DNA of 62,008 nt, from NCBI RefSeq assembly GCF_900167435.1, contig NZ_FUWS01000018.1:1-62008 (forward strand). Direction: 5' to 3'. Source of the DNA: Marinactinospora thermotolerans DSM 45154 (lineage in GTDB: Bacteria; Actinomycetota; Actinomycetes; Streptosporangiales; Streptosporangiaceae). The notes beneath the pieces were generated by a model. That model was not told the origin of the DNA. It worked only from the letters and a program-made list of their open reading frames with translations, and searched no databases. Within the stretch, counting starts at the first letter, position 1; the number at the start of each line of letters is the position of its first letter. Shown one piece after another: positions 1 through 7,592 of the stretch. Both the position numbers and the translations under genes were made by a program.

Positions 1-26
1 GTACTAATCGGCCGAGGGCTTGTCCA
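1..26 (+). rRNA. 23S rRNA, extreme 3' end (partial)
   Basis: The first bases match the conserved actinobacterial 23S rRNA 3' terminus (GTACTAATCGGCCGAGGGCT followed by TGTCC). The rest of the gene lies left of the window. The exact 3' end is uncertain by a few bases. A complete 5S gene follows on the same strand about 120 bp later, as expected for a 16S-23S-5S operon. Confidence 0.85.
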
Positions 27-144
27 CCGCAGATGCTGGGTGCTCGCGCATACACACGAATCAGAATATTGTTGGATATTGTTTTTGCCGCGTTGTTGTT
101 GTGGCTCTTGGTTTTCCCGCCCCTGTGTGGGGGTTGGGGTGAGG

Positions 145-262
145 GTTACGGCGGTGATGGCGGGAGGGAAACACCCGGTCCCATTCCGAACCCGGTCGTT
201 AAGCCTCCCAGCGCCGATGGTACTGCCCCCTGGTTGGGGTGGGAGAGTAGGTCGCCGCCGGG
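145..262 (+). rRNA. rrf: 5S rRNA
   Basis: This 118-nt stretch has the standard actinobacterial 5S layout. It begins GTTACGGCGG and carries the internal CATTCCGAACCCGG segment, the CGCCGATGGTACTGCCCCCT segment and a 3' arm ending GTCGCCGCCGGGC. The 5' GGCGG pairs with the 3' CCGCC of the terminal helix. It sits about 120 bp behind the 23S end and just ahead of a strong terminator, so it is the last gene of the rRNA operon. The ends may be off by one or two bases. Confidence 0.93.
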
Positions 263-320
263 CATCTTTTCGGTTGAGGCCGGATCCTCCGTGTGGGGGG
301 TTCGGTCTCCCGTGTGTGTG

Positions 321-356
321 GGGGGGTTCCCGTTCCGGGAACCCCCCTTTTTTTTT
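321..356 (+). terminator. Intrinsic terminator of the rRNA operon
   Basis: A perfect 12-bp stem (GGGGGGTTCCCG at 321-332 with its complement at 336-347) closes a 3-nt loop and is followed by nine T residues (348-356). This is a textbook Rho-independent terminator, uncommon in such GC-rich DNA. It lies about 60 bp after the 5S gene. Confidence 0.92.
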
Positions 357-447
357 GTGCTTGAGGAGCGGGCACACCAATCCGGCCGGAGCGAGTGAAG
401 GTCTACTCTGGCTTCGGCCATGAAACAGGACGTACGAGGAGCCTCTC

Positions 448-1113
448 GTGCCGGAATTCGTGTGGGTCGGCCTCCTGGACGCGTTGCCGACCGCGCTGTG
501 GGTCGGTTTCGCGCTCCTCGTCTTCCTGACCCTTCGCAGGCCGCTGTTGCAGGAGATCCTGCCCCGCGTCTCCGAGATCAGGGGGCTCGGCGTGGAGCTG
601 ACGCTGGGAGAGGCCGAGGAGCTCCTGGAGAAAGCCGCGGAGCACGCGCCAGGCCGCGGTCCCGTCCACGCAGGCCAGGCGGCGCCGCTCGCCGGGGCAG
701 AGGGCAGTTCCGTGGTGGCCCGTCTGGAACACGCCGCTTCCCTCCTGAAGGGCGGCCGGATCCTGTGGGTGGACGATGTTCCAGGGAACAACCGTTACCT
801 CGTCCGTCTCTTCGAGGAGCTTGGAATGCGGGTCGACCAGGTGACGTCCACCTCGCAGGCCCTGGAGAAGGTCGACCGGAACTCCTATGACATGGTGATC
901 AGCGACATCGCCAGGGACGGAGACGAGCGGGCCGGTATCGACATGGTCGAACTCTTCAGGAAGAACCAGGTCAGGCTTCCGGTCATCTTCCACAGCGAGG
1001 GATTCGACCCGCGGCTCGGTCTCGATCCGATGGTCTTCGCCGGAACCAGCGGAATCGGTCTCGTTCACTACGTCATCGACGTCATGGAACGCATCCGCTT
1101 CGCCCATCCCTGA
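448..1113 (+). CDS. Membrane-anchored stand-alone receiver-domain protein
   Basis: A 221-aa protein with one N-terminal hydrophobic segment (about residues 8-29), a helical linker and a C-terminal domain (about 103-221) that looks like a two-component receiver. The receiver-like domain starts ILWVDD (acidic pair D109/D110) and has a likely phospho-acceptor Asp in VISDIARD (D153). No DNA-binding or enzymatic output domain follows. I chose the GTG at 448 because GAGGAG lies about 10 bp upstream and the hydrophobic segment starts directly after it. No cognate histidine kinase is adjacent. It may act as a phosphate sink or a protein-interaction switch at the membrane; the partner is unknown. Confidence 0.75.
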   Translation: MPEFVWVGLLDALPTALWVGFALLVFLTLRRPLLQEILPRVSEIRGLGVELTLGEAEELLEKAAEHAPGRGPVHAGQAAPLAGAEGSSVVARLEHAASLLKGGRILWVDDVPGNNRYLVRLFEELGMRVDQVTSTSQALEKVDRNSYDMVISDIARDGDERAGIDMVELFRKNQVRLPVIFHSEGFDPRLGLDPMVFAGTSGIGLVHYVIDVMERIRFAHP

Positions 1114-1446
1114 ACCCGCCGGGCTGGACCGCGCTCCACGGGTCCTCCCGCGCGTTGTACCAGAACCCTTTCCCGGCGTCCTGGCCGGCAGCCGGCGGCC
1201 CGGCACCGCGCATCGCGCACACACGCACCGCCCATCACCGGTGGCCGCCTCAGGGCACACTCGCCGCCGCTGGGGCGGACTTGTCCTCCGAGGCGTCCCC
1301 GCCCGACCGTCGGGATGCGAGCCGGTCCCGGTGGGGCGGTCTTTCCCCCGCGTACAGGCGGGGGGATGATCGATGAGGCGATGGTGCCCCGAGGCCGAGG
1401 GACCGGCCGGGCACCACGCCCCGGGACCAAGGACGAGGAGAGGGAC
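1114..1446. other. Intergenic region with no supported gene
   Basis: 333 bp between the receiver-domain gene and the GST gene. Open frames run through it on both strands, but none has a convincing start, ribosome site or recognisable protein. It presumably holds the promoter of the downstream gene; I could not pick out definite -35/-10 elements. Confidence 0.5.
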
Positions 1447-2436
1447 ATGGCGGAAGAGAAGAAGGAGTTCAAACGGTCGCTGAGCCACTTCACCGACCGG
1501 ATCACCGCCGACGGTTCGAGCGGATGGCCGGTGGAGGCGGGACGGTACCGGCTGGTGGTCAGCCGCGCCTGCCCGTGGGCGAACCGGGCCTTGATCGCGC
1601 GCCGGCTGCTCGGGTTGGAGTCCGCGATCTCGCTGGCCGTCGCCGACCCCATCCAGGACGAGCGGAGCTGGCGGTTCACGCTCGACCCGGACGGACGCGA
1701 CCCGGTGCTGGGAATCCGGTTCCTGGCCGAGGCCTACCTGGCGCGCGAACCCGGCTACACGGGCGGGGTGAGCGTGCCGGCGATCGTGGACGTCCCCAGC
1801 GGGAGGCTCGTCACCAACGACTACCCGAACATCCCCGCCGAGCTGGCCACCGAATGGGCGGCGCTGCACCGTGCCGGCGCCCCCGACCTGTACCCGCGAG
1901 AACTACGCGACGAGATCGACGCGATCGCCGAGGACATCTTCCGCGACGTCAACAACGGCGTGTACGTGTGCGGCTTCACCAGGGACCAGGCCAAGTACGA
2001 GCGGGCCTTCACCGCCCTGTTCGACCGCTTGGACGCGCTGAGCGAACGCCTGGAGAACCGCCGCTACCTCGTCGGCGACTCCATCACCGTCGCCGACATC
2101 AACCTGTTCGTCACCCTGGTCCGCTTCGACGCGGTCTACCACGGTCACTTCAAGTGCAACCGGAACAAGCTGACCGAGATGCCGGTGCTGTGGGCCTACG
2201 CCCGTGACCTGTTCCAGACCCCCGGGTTCGGTGACACCATCGACTTCGACCACATCAAACGGCACTACTACGTGGTCCACCATGAGATCAACCCGTCGGG
2301 GATCGTCCCGGCCGGCCCGGTCCTGACGGAGTGGACCACCGCGCACGGTCGCGAGTCCCTGCCGGGCAGCCCGTTCGGTCAGGGAACCCCGCCGCCTGCG
2401 CCGCCGGAGGCCGAGCGGGTCCCGCCGTTGGGCTGA
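1447..2436 (+). CDS. Glutathionyl-hydroquinone reductase-like GST (YqjG/ECM4 family)
   Basis: A 329-aa omega-type glutathione S-transferase-fold protein. The active-site motif SRACPWANR places the catalytic Cys at residue 42 (C42-P43-W44). It is followed by the family's typical TNDYPNI segment and an all-helical C-terminal domain with the VADINLFVTLVRFD motif. Characterised members reductively remove glutathione from glutathionyl-hydroquinones. Most actinomycetes make mycothiol rather than glutathione, so the physiological thiol here is uncertain. The ATG at 1447 is preceded by GAGGAGAGGGAC. The Pro-rich C-terminal tail is not conserved. It appears to be a single-gene unit. Confidence 0.88.
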   Translation: MAEEKKEFKRSLSHFTDRITADGSSGWPVEAGRYRLVVSRACPWANRALIARRLLGLESAISLAVADPIQDERSWRFTLDPDGRDPVLGIRFLAEAYLAREPGYTGGVSVPAIVDVPSGRLVTNDYPNIPAELATEWAALHRAGAPDLYPRELRDEIDAIAEDIFRDVNNGVYVCGFTRDQAKYERAFTALFDRLDALSERLENRRYLVGDSITVADINLFVTLVRFDAVYHGHFKCNRNKLTEMPVLWAYARDLFQTPGFGDTIDFDHIKRHYYVVHHEINPSGIVPAGPVLTEWTTAHGRESLPGSPFGQGTPPPAPPEAERVPPLG

Positions 2437-2579
2437 CCACGGGACGACGGGGCGGTCGAGGGAGCGACGTGTCCGTTTCCCCGGCACCGGGGATGCAGGG
2501 CCCTCGGGATTCACGCGCGCGGACGGAGCGGGAGCGGCCCCGGTTCGCTTCCGGACCGTCCGGATGGTACTTCTCGACG

Positions 2580-2915
2580 GTGAGCATCTCGACGTTGCAG
2601 GAGCTTCTGGCCGACTTCGCCGACCGGCGCGACTGGGAGCCCTACCACACCCCAAAGAACCTGGCGATGGCCCTGACGGGCGAGGCGGGCGAGCTCGCCG
2701 CGGAGTTCCAGTGGCTGACCGAGGAGGAGTCGCGGCGGGTCATGGACGACCCGGCCAAGGCCGAGGCGGTGCGCCTGGAGATGGCCGACGTCCTCAGCTA
2801 CCTGCTGCGTCTCGCCGACGTGCTGGGGGTGGACCTGGAGCAGGCCCTGCGGGACAAGGTCGCCATCAACGAGAGGCGTTTCCCCGCGCCGGAACGCGGG
2901 ACCGAGGCCTCTTAG
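2580..2915 (+). CDS. MazG-like nucleotide pyrophosphohydrolase
   Basis: A 111-aa protein of the all-alpha NTP pyrophosphohydrolase superfamily (MazG / DCTPP1-like). The metal-binding pattern is visible: EAGELAAEFQW (first ExxE pair in helix 2), then EMADVLSYLLRLAD (E and D of the second site). Such enzymes cleave dNTPs or modified nucleotides to NMP and pyrophosphate and so cleanse the nucleotide pool. The start is set at the GTG at 2580 because family members begin just ahead of the LQELLADFADRRDW segment. No good ribosome site is seen, so the start is less certain than the identity. Confidence 0.85.
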   Translation: MSISTLQELLADFADRRDWEPYHTPKNLAMALTGEAGELAAEFQWLTEEESRRVMDDPAKAEAVRLEMADVLSYLLRLADVLGVDLEQALRDKVAINERRFPAPERGTEAS

Positions 2916-3348
2916 CCGGCGCTGCCCCGTCGTCCGCTGCGGAGGGAAAGTCCCGGTTTCCCGGGCCCGCCATCAGTCCTGCGGGCTTCGATGAATCCGA
3001 TGTACCGCTTCTACGACGTCTGTCCTATCGTTTCCTGACCAGTCGAGCCGTCCTGAGAGCTGATAAGAGAACTGAGGTTCAGAGAAACCGATCGACAGCC
3101 AGGGGAGGGCTTCTGCCGCTCCGACCAGACCTGTTCGGACGAGGTGGTCCAGCAAGTCTGATGGGGCATAGCAGGGAGCGTTCTCCAGTTCGTACTCCCC
3201 TTTACTTTTTCTCGCGTTCCCAGGAAATGATCAGATCCCGCCAGGCGGGGACGTCCTTCAGGTCTTCGACGAGTCTCTGGAGGCGTGGTGGGTATTCAGC
3301 GTTCCGGCTCCTTCCCGGCGCTCGTCGAAAAGCGTGGCGCGAGAGACC
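2916..3348. other. Gene-poor accessory stretch
   Basis: 433 bp with lower GC than its surroundings and no supported gene. Short open frames exist on both strands but lack ribosome sites, known motifs or plausible composition. It may hold the decayed remains of an inserted element. I found no terminal inverted repeats to prove that. Confidence 0.4.
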
Positions 3349-3762
3349 TTAATCTTCCGGTGGACGGTTCTTCAGCTCGGGGTACACGGACCAGCCTCCG
3401 TCGGGAGGAGCCTCGGAAAGAAAGTTCATCACCCCCCACTTGTCGCGGAAGAACTCGGCCGTTCTCGATACGTCGACGTCGAGGCTCTGCGCGATGACGT
3501 GTTCTTCTCTCTTCCGTGACCTGAGGATGTACTTGACCGCCTCTCTTTCGGGCATCTCTTCCGAGTAGACGGATATGCCCTTCATGAAGTTGAGCAGGGA
3601 CATCTCTTCGACCTCCCGGAAGAGGAGGTCCACTCTGGGACGAAGGTTGTTCTCCCTGGGGGAGGCGCTGATGATCAGAGACCTTCTCCTGGGGGTGTAG
3701 AACTTTACCTGGAACGCGAGTTCGGGTAAGTCGGCTTCCGGTCGGATCTCTCTATGCTTCAT
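3349..3762 (-). CDS. Hypothetical protein, paralogue of the upstream gene
   Basis: A 137-aa soluble protein of unknown function. Its central region (RPRVDLLFREVEEMSL...MKGISVY) aligns by eye with KRIDLLFHRTDQLHL...FEGIFVS in the gene immediately upstream. The hydrophobic SLIISA strand ahead of it matches PLLITG, so the two appear to be diverged tandem duplicates. The ATG start overlaps the 3' end of the upstream gene by 11 bp, suggesting translational coupling. The residue mix (K, E, I, F) and lower GC differ from the GC-rich neighbours, suggesting acquired DNA. Small duplicated proteins of this size are common as immunity or accessory proteins, but nothing here proves that role. Confidence 0.6.
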   Translation of the reverse strand: MKHREIRPEADLPELAFQVKFYTPRRRSLIISASPRENNLRPRVDLLFREVEEMSLLNFMKGISVYSEEMPEREAVKYILRSRKREEHVIAQSLDVDVSRTAEFFRDKWGVMNFLSEAPPDGGWSVYPELKNRPPED

Positions 3763-4156
3763 GTTTTCGGGATACCTCGAATTCGTCGATAAGGATCAGT
3801 CTGTCGTGGTAATCCCGCACCGGCGTCGACCTGTCGACCTCCGATATCCGGCACCAATGCGCGGCCACATACCCGATGCTTCCCGATGACGCTATCCGAA
3901 AGAAGCTGACGCTTGGACCATCGGGAGGAGAGGCGTCAGGGAACAGTCTCCTGATCTCCCTGAAGGTGGCCTGGGATACGAATATTCCTTCGAACTCGGT
4001 GGGAAGATGCAGCTGGTCGGTCCGGTGGAAAAGTAAATCAATCCTTTTCTCTGGGTTTCCCGGGTGGGGGCCGGTGATCAGTAAAGGGGACTGGGGGAAG
4101 CTCCATCCTTGAATCCAGTAGCGGCCGGAAGCGGAGAAGGGCAAGGTTATGGACAT
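3752..4156 (-). CDS. Hypothetical protein, first copy of a tandem paralogous pair
   Basis: A 134-aa protein of unknown function. The frame stays open much further upstream, but the Pro/Arg/Gly-rich upstream translation looks non-coding, so I set the start at the ATG at 4156, where the protein begins MSITLPF and a GGCAGGTG ribosome site lies just upstream. It shares the block [RK]-[RV]-[VI]-DLLF and the following G-I-x-V segment with the next gene. No signal peptide or membrane segment is visible. Confidence 0.55.
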   Translation of the reverse strand: MSITLPFSASGRYWIQGWSFPQSPLLITGPHPGNPEKRIDLLFHRTDQLHLPTEFEGIFVSQATFREIRRLFPDASPPDGPSVSFFRIASSGSIGYVAAHWCRISEVDRSTPVRDYHDRLILIDEFEVSRKHEA

Positions 4157-4452
4157 GGGCACCTGCCGGGGATCGTGGACGTCATGTCCTGTGGGACTGC
4201 GGTGTCCGGCTCCCTTCGGCGGGAAACCGGCGCCGGTGGCCGTGTGAACCCGGAATCGGTGCGCGCCTCGCTCGCCCGGCCGGGGTCCTGCCGCGGTTGA
4301 ACGCGCGCCGGGAGCGCGAGTCTCCGGCTTCGGGGCCATCTCCGTTATCGCCTGCGTCCTCATCGGGTGCGGGCCACTGGAGACCGGACCGCCAAGAAGC
4401 CGTCGTCCCGATCGCCGCTACCTCAAGTCTGCCCGCAGACCAGGAGAGTGCG

Positions 4453-4842
4453 CTACTTCTTCGAGACCATCGAAATCCCGCCCACCGCAAGGGAGAACAT
4501 TCGGGCCAGAGCCTTCCGGACGATCGGGTCTCGATCAAGCCGATCCAACGATTCGTATCTCGCCGGATCGAGATCGATCGTGGCGACTCCTCCGGCATCT
4601 CCGTCGTCCATCGTCGAGAACAGGAGAAGGCATCGGTAGGCCCGCACGACTCCCTCTCTCTCTTCACGCATCAGCGACTGAAGGACGACGCTTCCCTCCT
4701 TGACCTGGCTACGGAGCGCGTCCACCGAAGTCCACCGAGTCGCCCAACCTCGTTGCTCCGCCTCCAGTTGGATTTCGAGCAGCGTGTCGAAACCGATCTG
4801 ACACACACGGAAGTCAGAGTCGGTCACACGGACCATGGACAT
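4453..4842 (-). CDS. Hypothetical protein
   Basis: A 129-aa protein starting MSMVRVTDSDFRV, with no recognised domain. It has a mixed alpha/beta composition and a C-terminal helix rich in Arg and Asp. I prefer the ATG at 4842, with a GAGGA sequence about 12 bp upstream, over longer in-frame starts whose added residues look like noise. It lies in the same leftward run as the paralogous pair but is separated by about 300 bp, so it may have its own promoter. No homology to its neighbours is obvious. Moderate confidence that it is a gene, none about function. Confidence 0.45.
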   Translation of the reverse strand: MSMVRVTDSDFRVCQIGFDTLLEIQLEAEQRGWATRWTSVDALRSQVKEGSVVLQSLMREEREGVVRAYRCLLLFSTMDDGDAGGVATIDLDPARYESLDRLDRDPIVRKALARMFSLAVGGISMVSKK

Positions 4843-5259
4843 CGGATTATCAGTCCTCACCCAAAACGTCGATACGGATCGGCCTGTCTGGGGCGATGCG
4901 CCCGTCCTGGATTCTCCTTCGGGGTTCATCCCGGCGATGATGCCCTCCAAGGAGGTTCCTCACGGGAGACGGCCCTCCCGTCCCCTCTACGACCTTATCG
5001 ATCGAGCCCAGAAGCTCCCGGTCGCTTGATTCCCCGTGAGACCGCTGTGACGCAGGGGCCCCAGCCGACCGGCCCGGGGCGTATTACTGAGCGGCATCAC
5101 CAGCCGTCTCTGTAGGTGTCGCCCATCCACACCCCCGGAATCGTGAACCGGGACCGGCGTGGCCCTCGCCACGGGAAGCCCGGTGGCGGCCGCCCGGCGC
5201 GAGGGGGCGCGTCCCACGCGGTTTCCACGTTCGTCCCATCGGTGGGGTGAAGGAGGTGG
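4843..5259. other. Stretch with no supported gene
   Basis: 417 bp between two leftward hypothetical genes. Leftward frames continue in from 5621 and end at 5097 with a plausible-looking acidic/aromatic tail (WMGDTYRDGW), but reaching it would need a second frame change. I treat this as non-coding or decayed coding sequence. Confidence 0.4.
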
Positions 5260-6064
5260 TCATGAGGGTCGCCGGCCGGCTCGGTCGCACTCTCCCGGTC
5301 CTGTAGGCTCGCGTCCGGATATCGGTTCACACGGTCGCAGGAGCCGCCGCAGGAAATCTCCCATTTCCGCGGCCGAGGGGGAATCGGCGTCGCCCCTTTC
5401 TCCGAAAACTCCGGAAGAGGGAAAGTAGACGCCCGAATCCCATGGTCTGGAGGTCGAGGCGGCGTTCCGCGGCCACGATGCCTGAGGGGTGTGTTCCAAT
5501 ATTCGTTGAGATATGAAGACGTCGTGGATCGCGAAATAGGTGCGCCGGGCATCGAAATCGATGGGAGCGGGAAGTCCGGTTTCGATCCCGATCGATGCGT
5601 AGAGGGGGTCGGTCTCCTCACAGAGTCTGCGCATCAAGGACAACGCGGACTTCGTCCTCTTCCTCGTCGCGGACACCCTCTGGAAGGCCGAGCGCGGACG
5701 GATCCGTGAGCAGGCATATCGGATGCGGGCCACGGGAGGCCGGGTCGAATGTGGCGACCACGAGGCCGAACGGCTCCAGTGTGAAACCGACCTTCACGGG
5801 GCGGGAATCGGGGGAGCCTCCATGTAGGAGGTCAGGGGATGCCTGTTCTGAGGAGATCCGGGCCTGCCATCTCTCCTCGATGTCAGAGGTCATCACGAAC
5901 TCGACGTTTCTCGGTGCCGATACCACATCCCCCGTCGGGATGGCCCCGGAGGACTCGAGAAAACGGTGAACCATCTTCAGGTGGTGCTGATCCCCTTCTC
6001 GGTCTCCGTAGAACGCGCAGATGCAGAGATGGGGAGAAGGAGGGGAAAGAGGGTTCTCGGTCAT
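5260..6064 (-). pseudogene. Hypothetical protein gene, apparently frameshifted
   Basis: Two overlapping leftward frames read as one interrupted gene. The first (6064 to 5618, 148 codons, starting MTENPLSPPSPHLC) ends abruptly after EEEDEVRVVL. The second (closing at 5260) carries on from the same DNA in another frame with LMRRLCEETDPLYASIGIE and FISQRILEHTP. That gives about 265 residues of plausible protein if a single-base change near 5625-5640 is restored. An alternative is two coupled genes: an ATG for the second frame overlaps the stop of the first (ATG...TGA within about 17 bp). Function unknown. It sits about 50 bp downstream of the HNH nuclease gene and could be cotranscribed with it. 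Confidence 0.45.
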
Positions 6065-6114
6065 CGATGTTCCTGCCGGTTCTAGAGTTCACGCAGGATG
6101 GCGGGAACGACGCC

Positions 6115-7062
6115 TCAGGAGGTGAGGAAGACGTTCCTTCGGTGCCATGAGGTGAACTCCCGGTTGGGATGGTCGGAGCGGCGCTCGGGGAGGAGGACCT
6201 GTTGGCCGGCCTTCTCGTAGAAACAGGCGGTACCGTCGAAATCCTTTCGTAGACGATGGCTGACCAGAAGACGGTGTTCCTCGTCCAGGCCGAGGTACCC
6301 GCGGTCGAACAACGTGTGGATGTCGGAGCGCAGCAGGATGCCGTTGTCCGCGCGATGTTCACCCCCGGCGGGAAGAGGGCGGATGTGCGCCGCCTGGAGG
6401 GTGGGCCGTATCCGGCTCCCCGAAACGGCGCAGCGTCCGTCGTAGGTGTTCAGGATGACCGCTTTGAACGCCTGCTGCCCCAGCCGAGGTGTGACCGGCC
6501 GGGGCGCGCCGTAGACGGGGCCGGGGCGTTTCCAGGGGGCGGAATCGCCGTCCTTCGGGACGAGCCCCTCCGCCTCTTTGCACAGCCTGTCGAAGTAGTC
6601 CGCGTGACCCGGGTTCAGGGAGAGGTCGTATCCCTTTCCCTGAACGAGGTTCGGGGCGAAGCCGGGCGGAGGGTCCGCCGCCAGTCCGGCGGGAAAGAAG
6701 AAAGGGTCGCGCAGGAGTATGCAGCCGATCACCGGATCCTCGCCGTCCCCGATCGGCTCCTTGCGATAGGAGCTGATCCGTTCCCGCATCAGGTCGATGC
6801 TGGGAGCCCCGTTTCCCTCCCCCAGCAGGTTCCAGGCCTCGGAGACCCTGAGCCGGGCGAACCCGCTGTAGACACCTCCTCCGACCACCTTGTTGTGGGG
6901 AAAGTGCGTCTTGAAGAAGAAGAGATCTCCGGGTGAGAGGACGCGGAAGGCGCCCTTGCCCGACGGGCGCCAGAAGTTGATCTCTCGGATCCCGAACCGG
7001 GTGACGCGCTCCGCGAGAAAGTCGTACCACTTACCGTCGGTAACTCCGACGTATGCCTTCAT
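6115..7062 (-). CDS. HNH endonuclease with N-terminal PUA/EVE-like domain
   Basis: A 315-aa two-domain protein. The C-terminal half has an HNH_2-type nuclease motif: AAHIRPL (H226), ADNGILLRSDIHTLFDRG (N240, H249). The N-terminal half (about residues 1-125) has the look of a PUA-superfamily (EVE/ASCH-like) fold, with GDLFFFKT followed by KVVGGGVYSGFARL; this assignment is by eye. Proteins that join a base-reading PUA-like domain to an HNH nuclease are generally predicted to be modification-dependent (type IV-like) restriction enzymes. No methyltransferase is adjacent, which fits that model. The start ATG at 7062 follows an AT-rich segment (ATTATGCATATTTG on the plus strand at about 7070) that could hold its promoter. 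Confidence 0.75.
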   Translation of the reverse strand: MKAYVGVTDGKWYDFLAERVTRFGIREINFWRPSGKGAFRVLSPGDLFFFKTHFPHNKVVGGGVYSGFARLRVSEAWNLLGEGNGAPSIDLMRERISSYRKEPIGDGEDPVIGCILLRDPFFFPAGLAADPPPGFAPNLVQGKGYDLSLNPGHADYFDRLCKEAEGLVPKDGDSAPWKRPGPVYGAPRPVTPRLGQQAFKAVILNTYDGRCAVSGSRIRPTLQAAHIRPLPAGGEHRADNGILLRSDIHTLFDRGYLGLDEEHRLLVSHRLRKDFDGTACFYEKAGQQVLLPERRSDHPNREFTSWHRRNVFLTS

Positions 7063-7193
7063 GGCGGTAATTATGCATATTTGAGGTTGGCCTGTTCGAC
7101 CGGGGGCTTACGGGGCCCGTCCGGGCCACGGCACGGGCCGGCTCCTCGTTTTCCGGGGTCTGGGATGTCGTCACGACCACGCTCTCGGGTCCG

Positions 7194-7592
7194 TCAGTCG
7201 ACGCGCCGGTTCCCGGTGACCGCCCTGATCGTCTCCCGGAGCGGGGCCGCGGAGACCTCGGTACCGATGACAGCGCAACGGTGGTACAGGCGGTCGGCGG
7301 CCGCCTCCAGTGCCCGGTGGTCGATCTGCGGGGCGCCGAGCCGGTCGAGGAGGACGGTCAGGTCCTCGAGGGCGATCGCGGCGTCCCGGTCGCCGGCGCG
7401 GGCAAGACCGTCGAGATCGCGGCGCAGCCGTCCGGCCCGCTCCCGGACCGCCGCAATGGGATCGGCTTGGCCGGCGGGGGCGTGGTTGACCTGGACGTTG
7501 CCCGTCCCGAAGGGGTTGTTCTGGACCGGACCGTTGATCGTCCCCGCCGTCACCCCGTAGTTGACGGAGAGCCGGTCGCCGTGCTCGCTCAT
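7194..7592 (-). CDS. Small protein with Gly/Asn-rich N-terminal tract, partner of the two-TM protein
   Basis: A 132-aa protein. Residues 8-37 form a Gly/Asn/Gln/Val tract (NYGVTAGTINGP, then NPFGTGNVQVNH); residues 45-130 are predicted helical. The tract resembles the C-terminal tract of the upstream gene product (VNFGVMG, NGQVQITPFGDHN) and tracts in the TIR and NTPase-like proteins across the divergent promoter. The start codon overlaps the stop of the upstream gene (4 bp), so the two are translationally coupled. No catalytic motif is visible. The shared tract suggests that it assembles with the other cluster products; this is inference. Confidence 0.65.
   Translation of the reverse strand: MSEHGDRLSVNYGVTAGTINGPVQNNPFGTGNVQVNHAPAGQADPIAAVRERAGRLRRDLDGLARAGDRDAAIALEDLTVLLDRLGAPQIDHRALEAAADRLYHRCAVIGTEVSAAPLRETIRAVTGNRRVD

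Noticed and set aside
403-1869. Long leftward open frame (488 codons) antisense to the receiver-domain and GST genes
   Set aside because: The translation is Arg/Pro/Gly/His-rich with no domain, and both genes on the other strand are convincing. Long antisense frames are expected at this GC content.
2973-3155. Leftward 60-codon frame that superficially resembles a transposase fragment
   Set aside because: No transposase motif, inverted repeat or target duplication is seen; too short to support.
5097-5621. Third leftward frame downstream of the frameshifted gene, ending WMGDTYRDGW
   Set aside because: Most of it is antisense or off-frame to the better candidate, and including its tail would require a second frame change.
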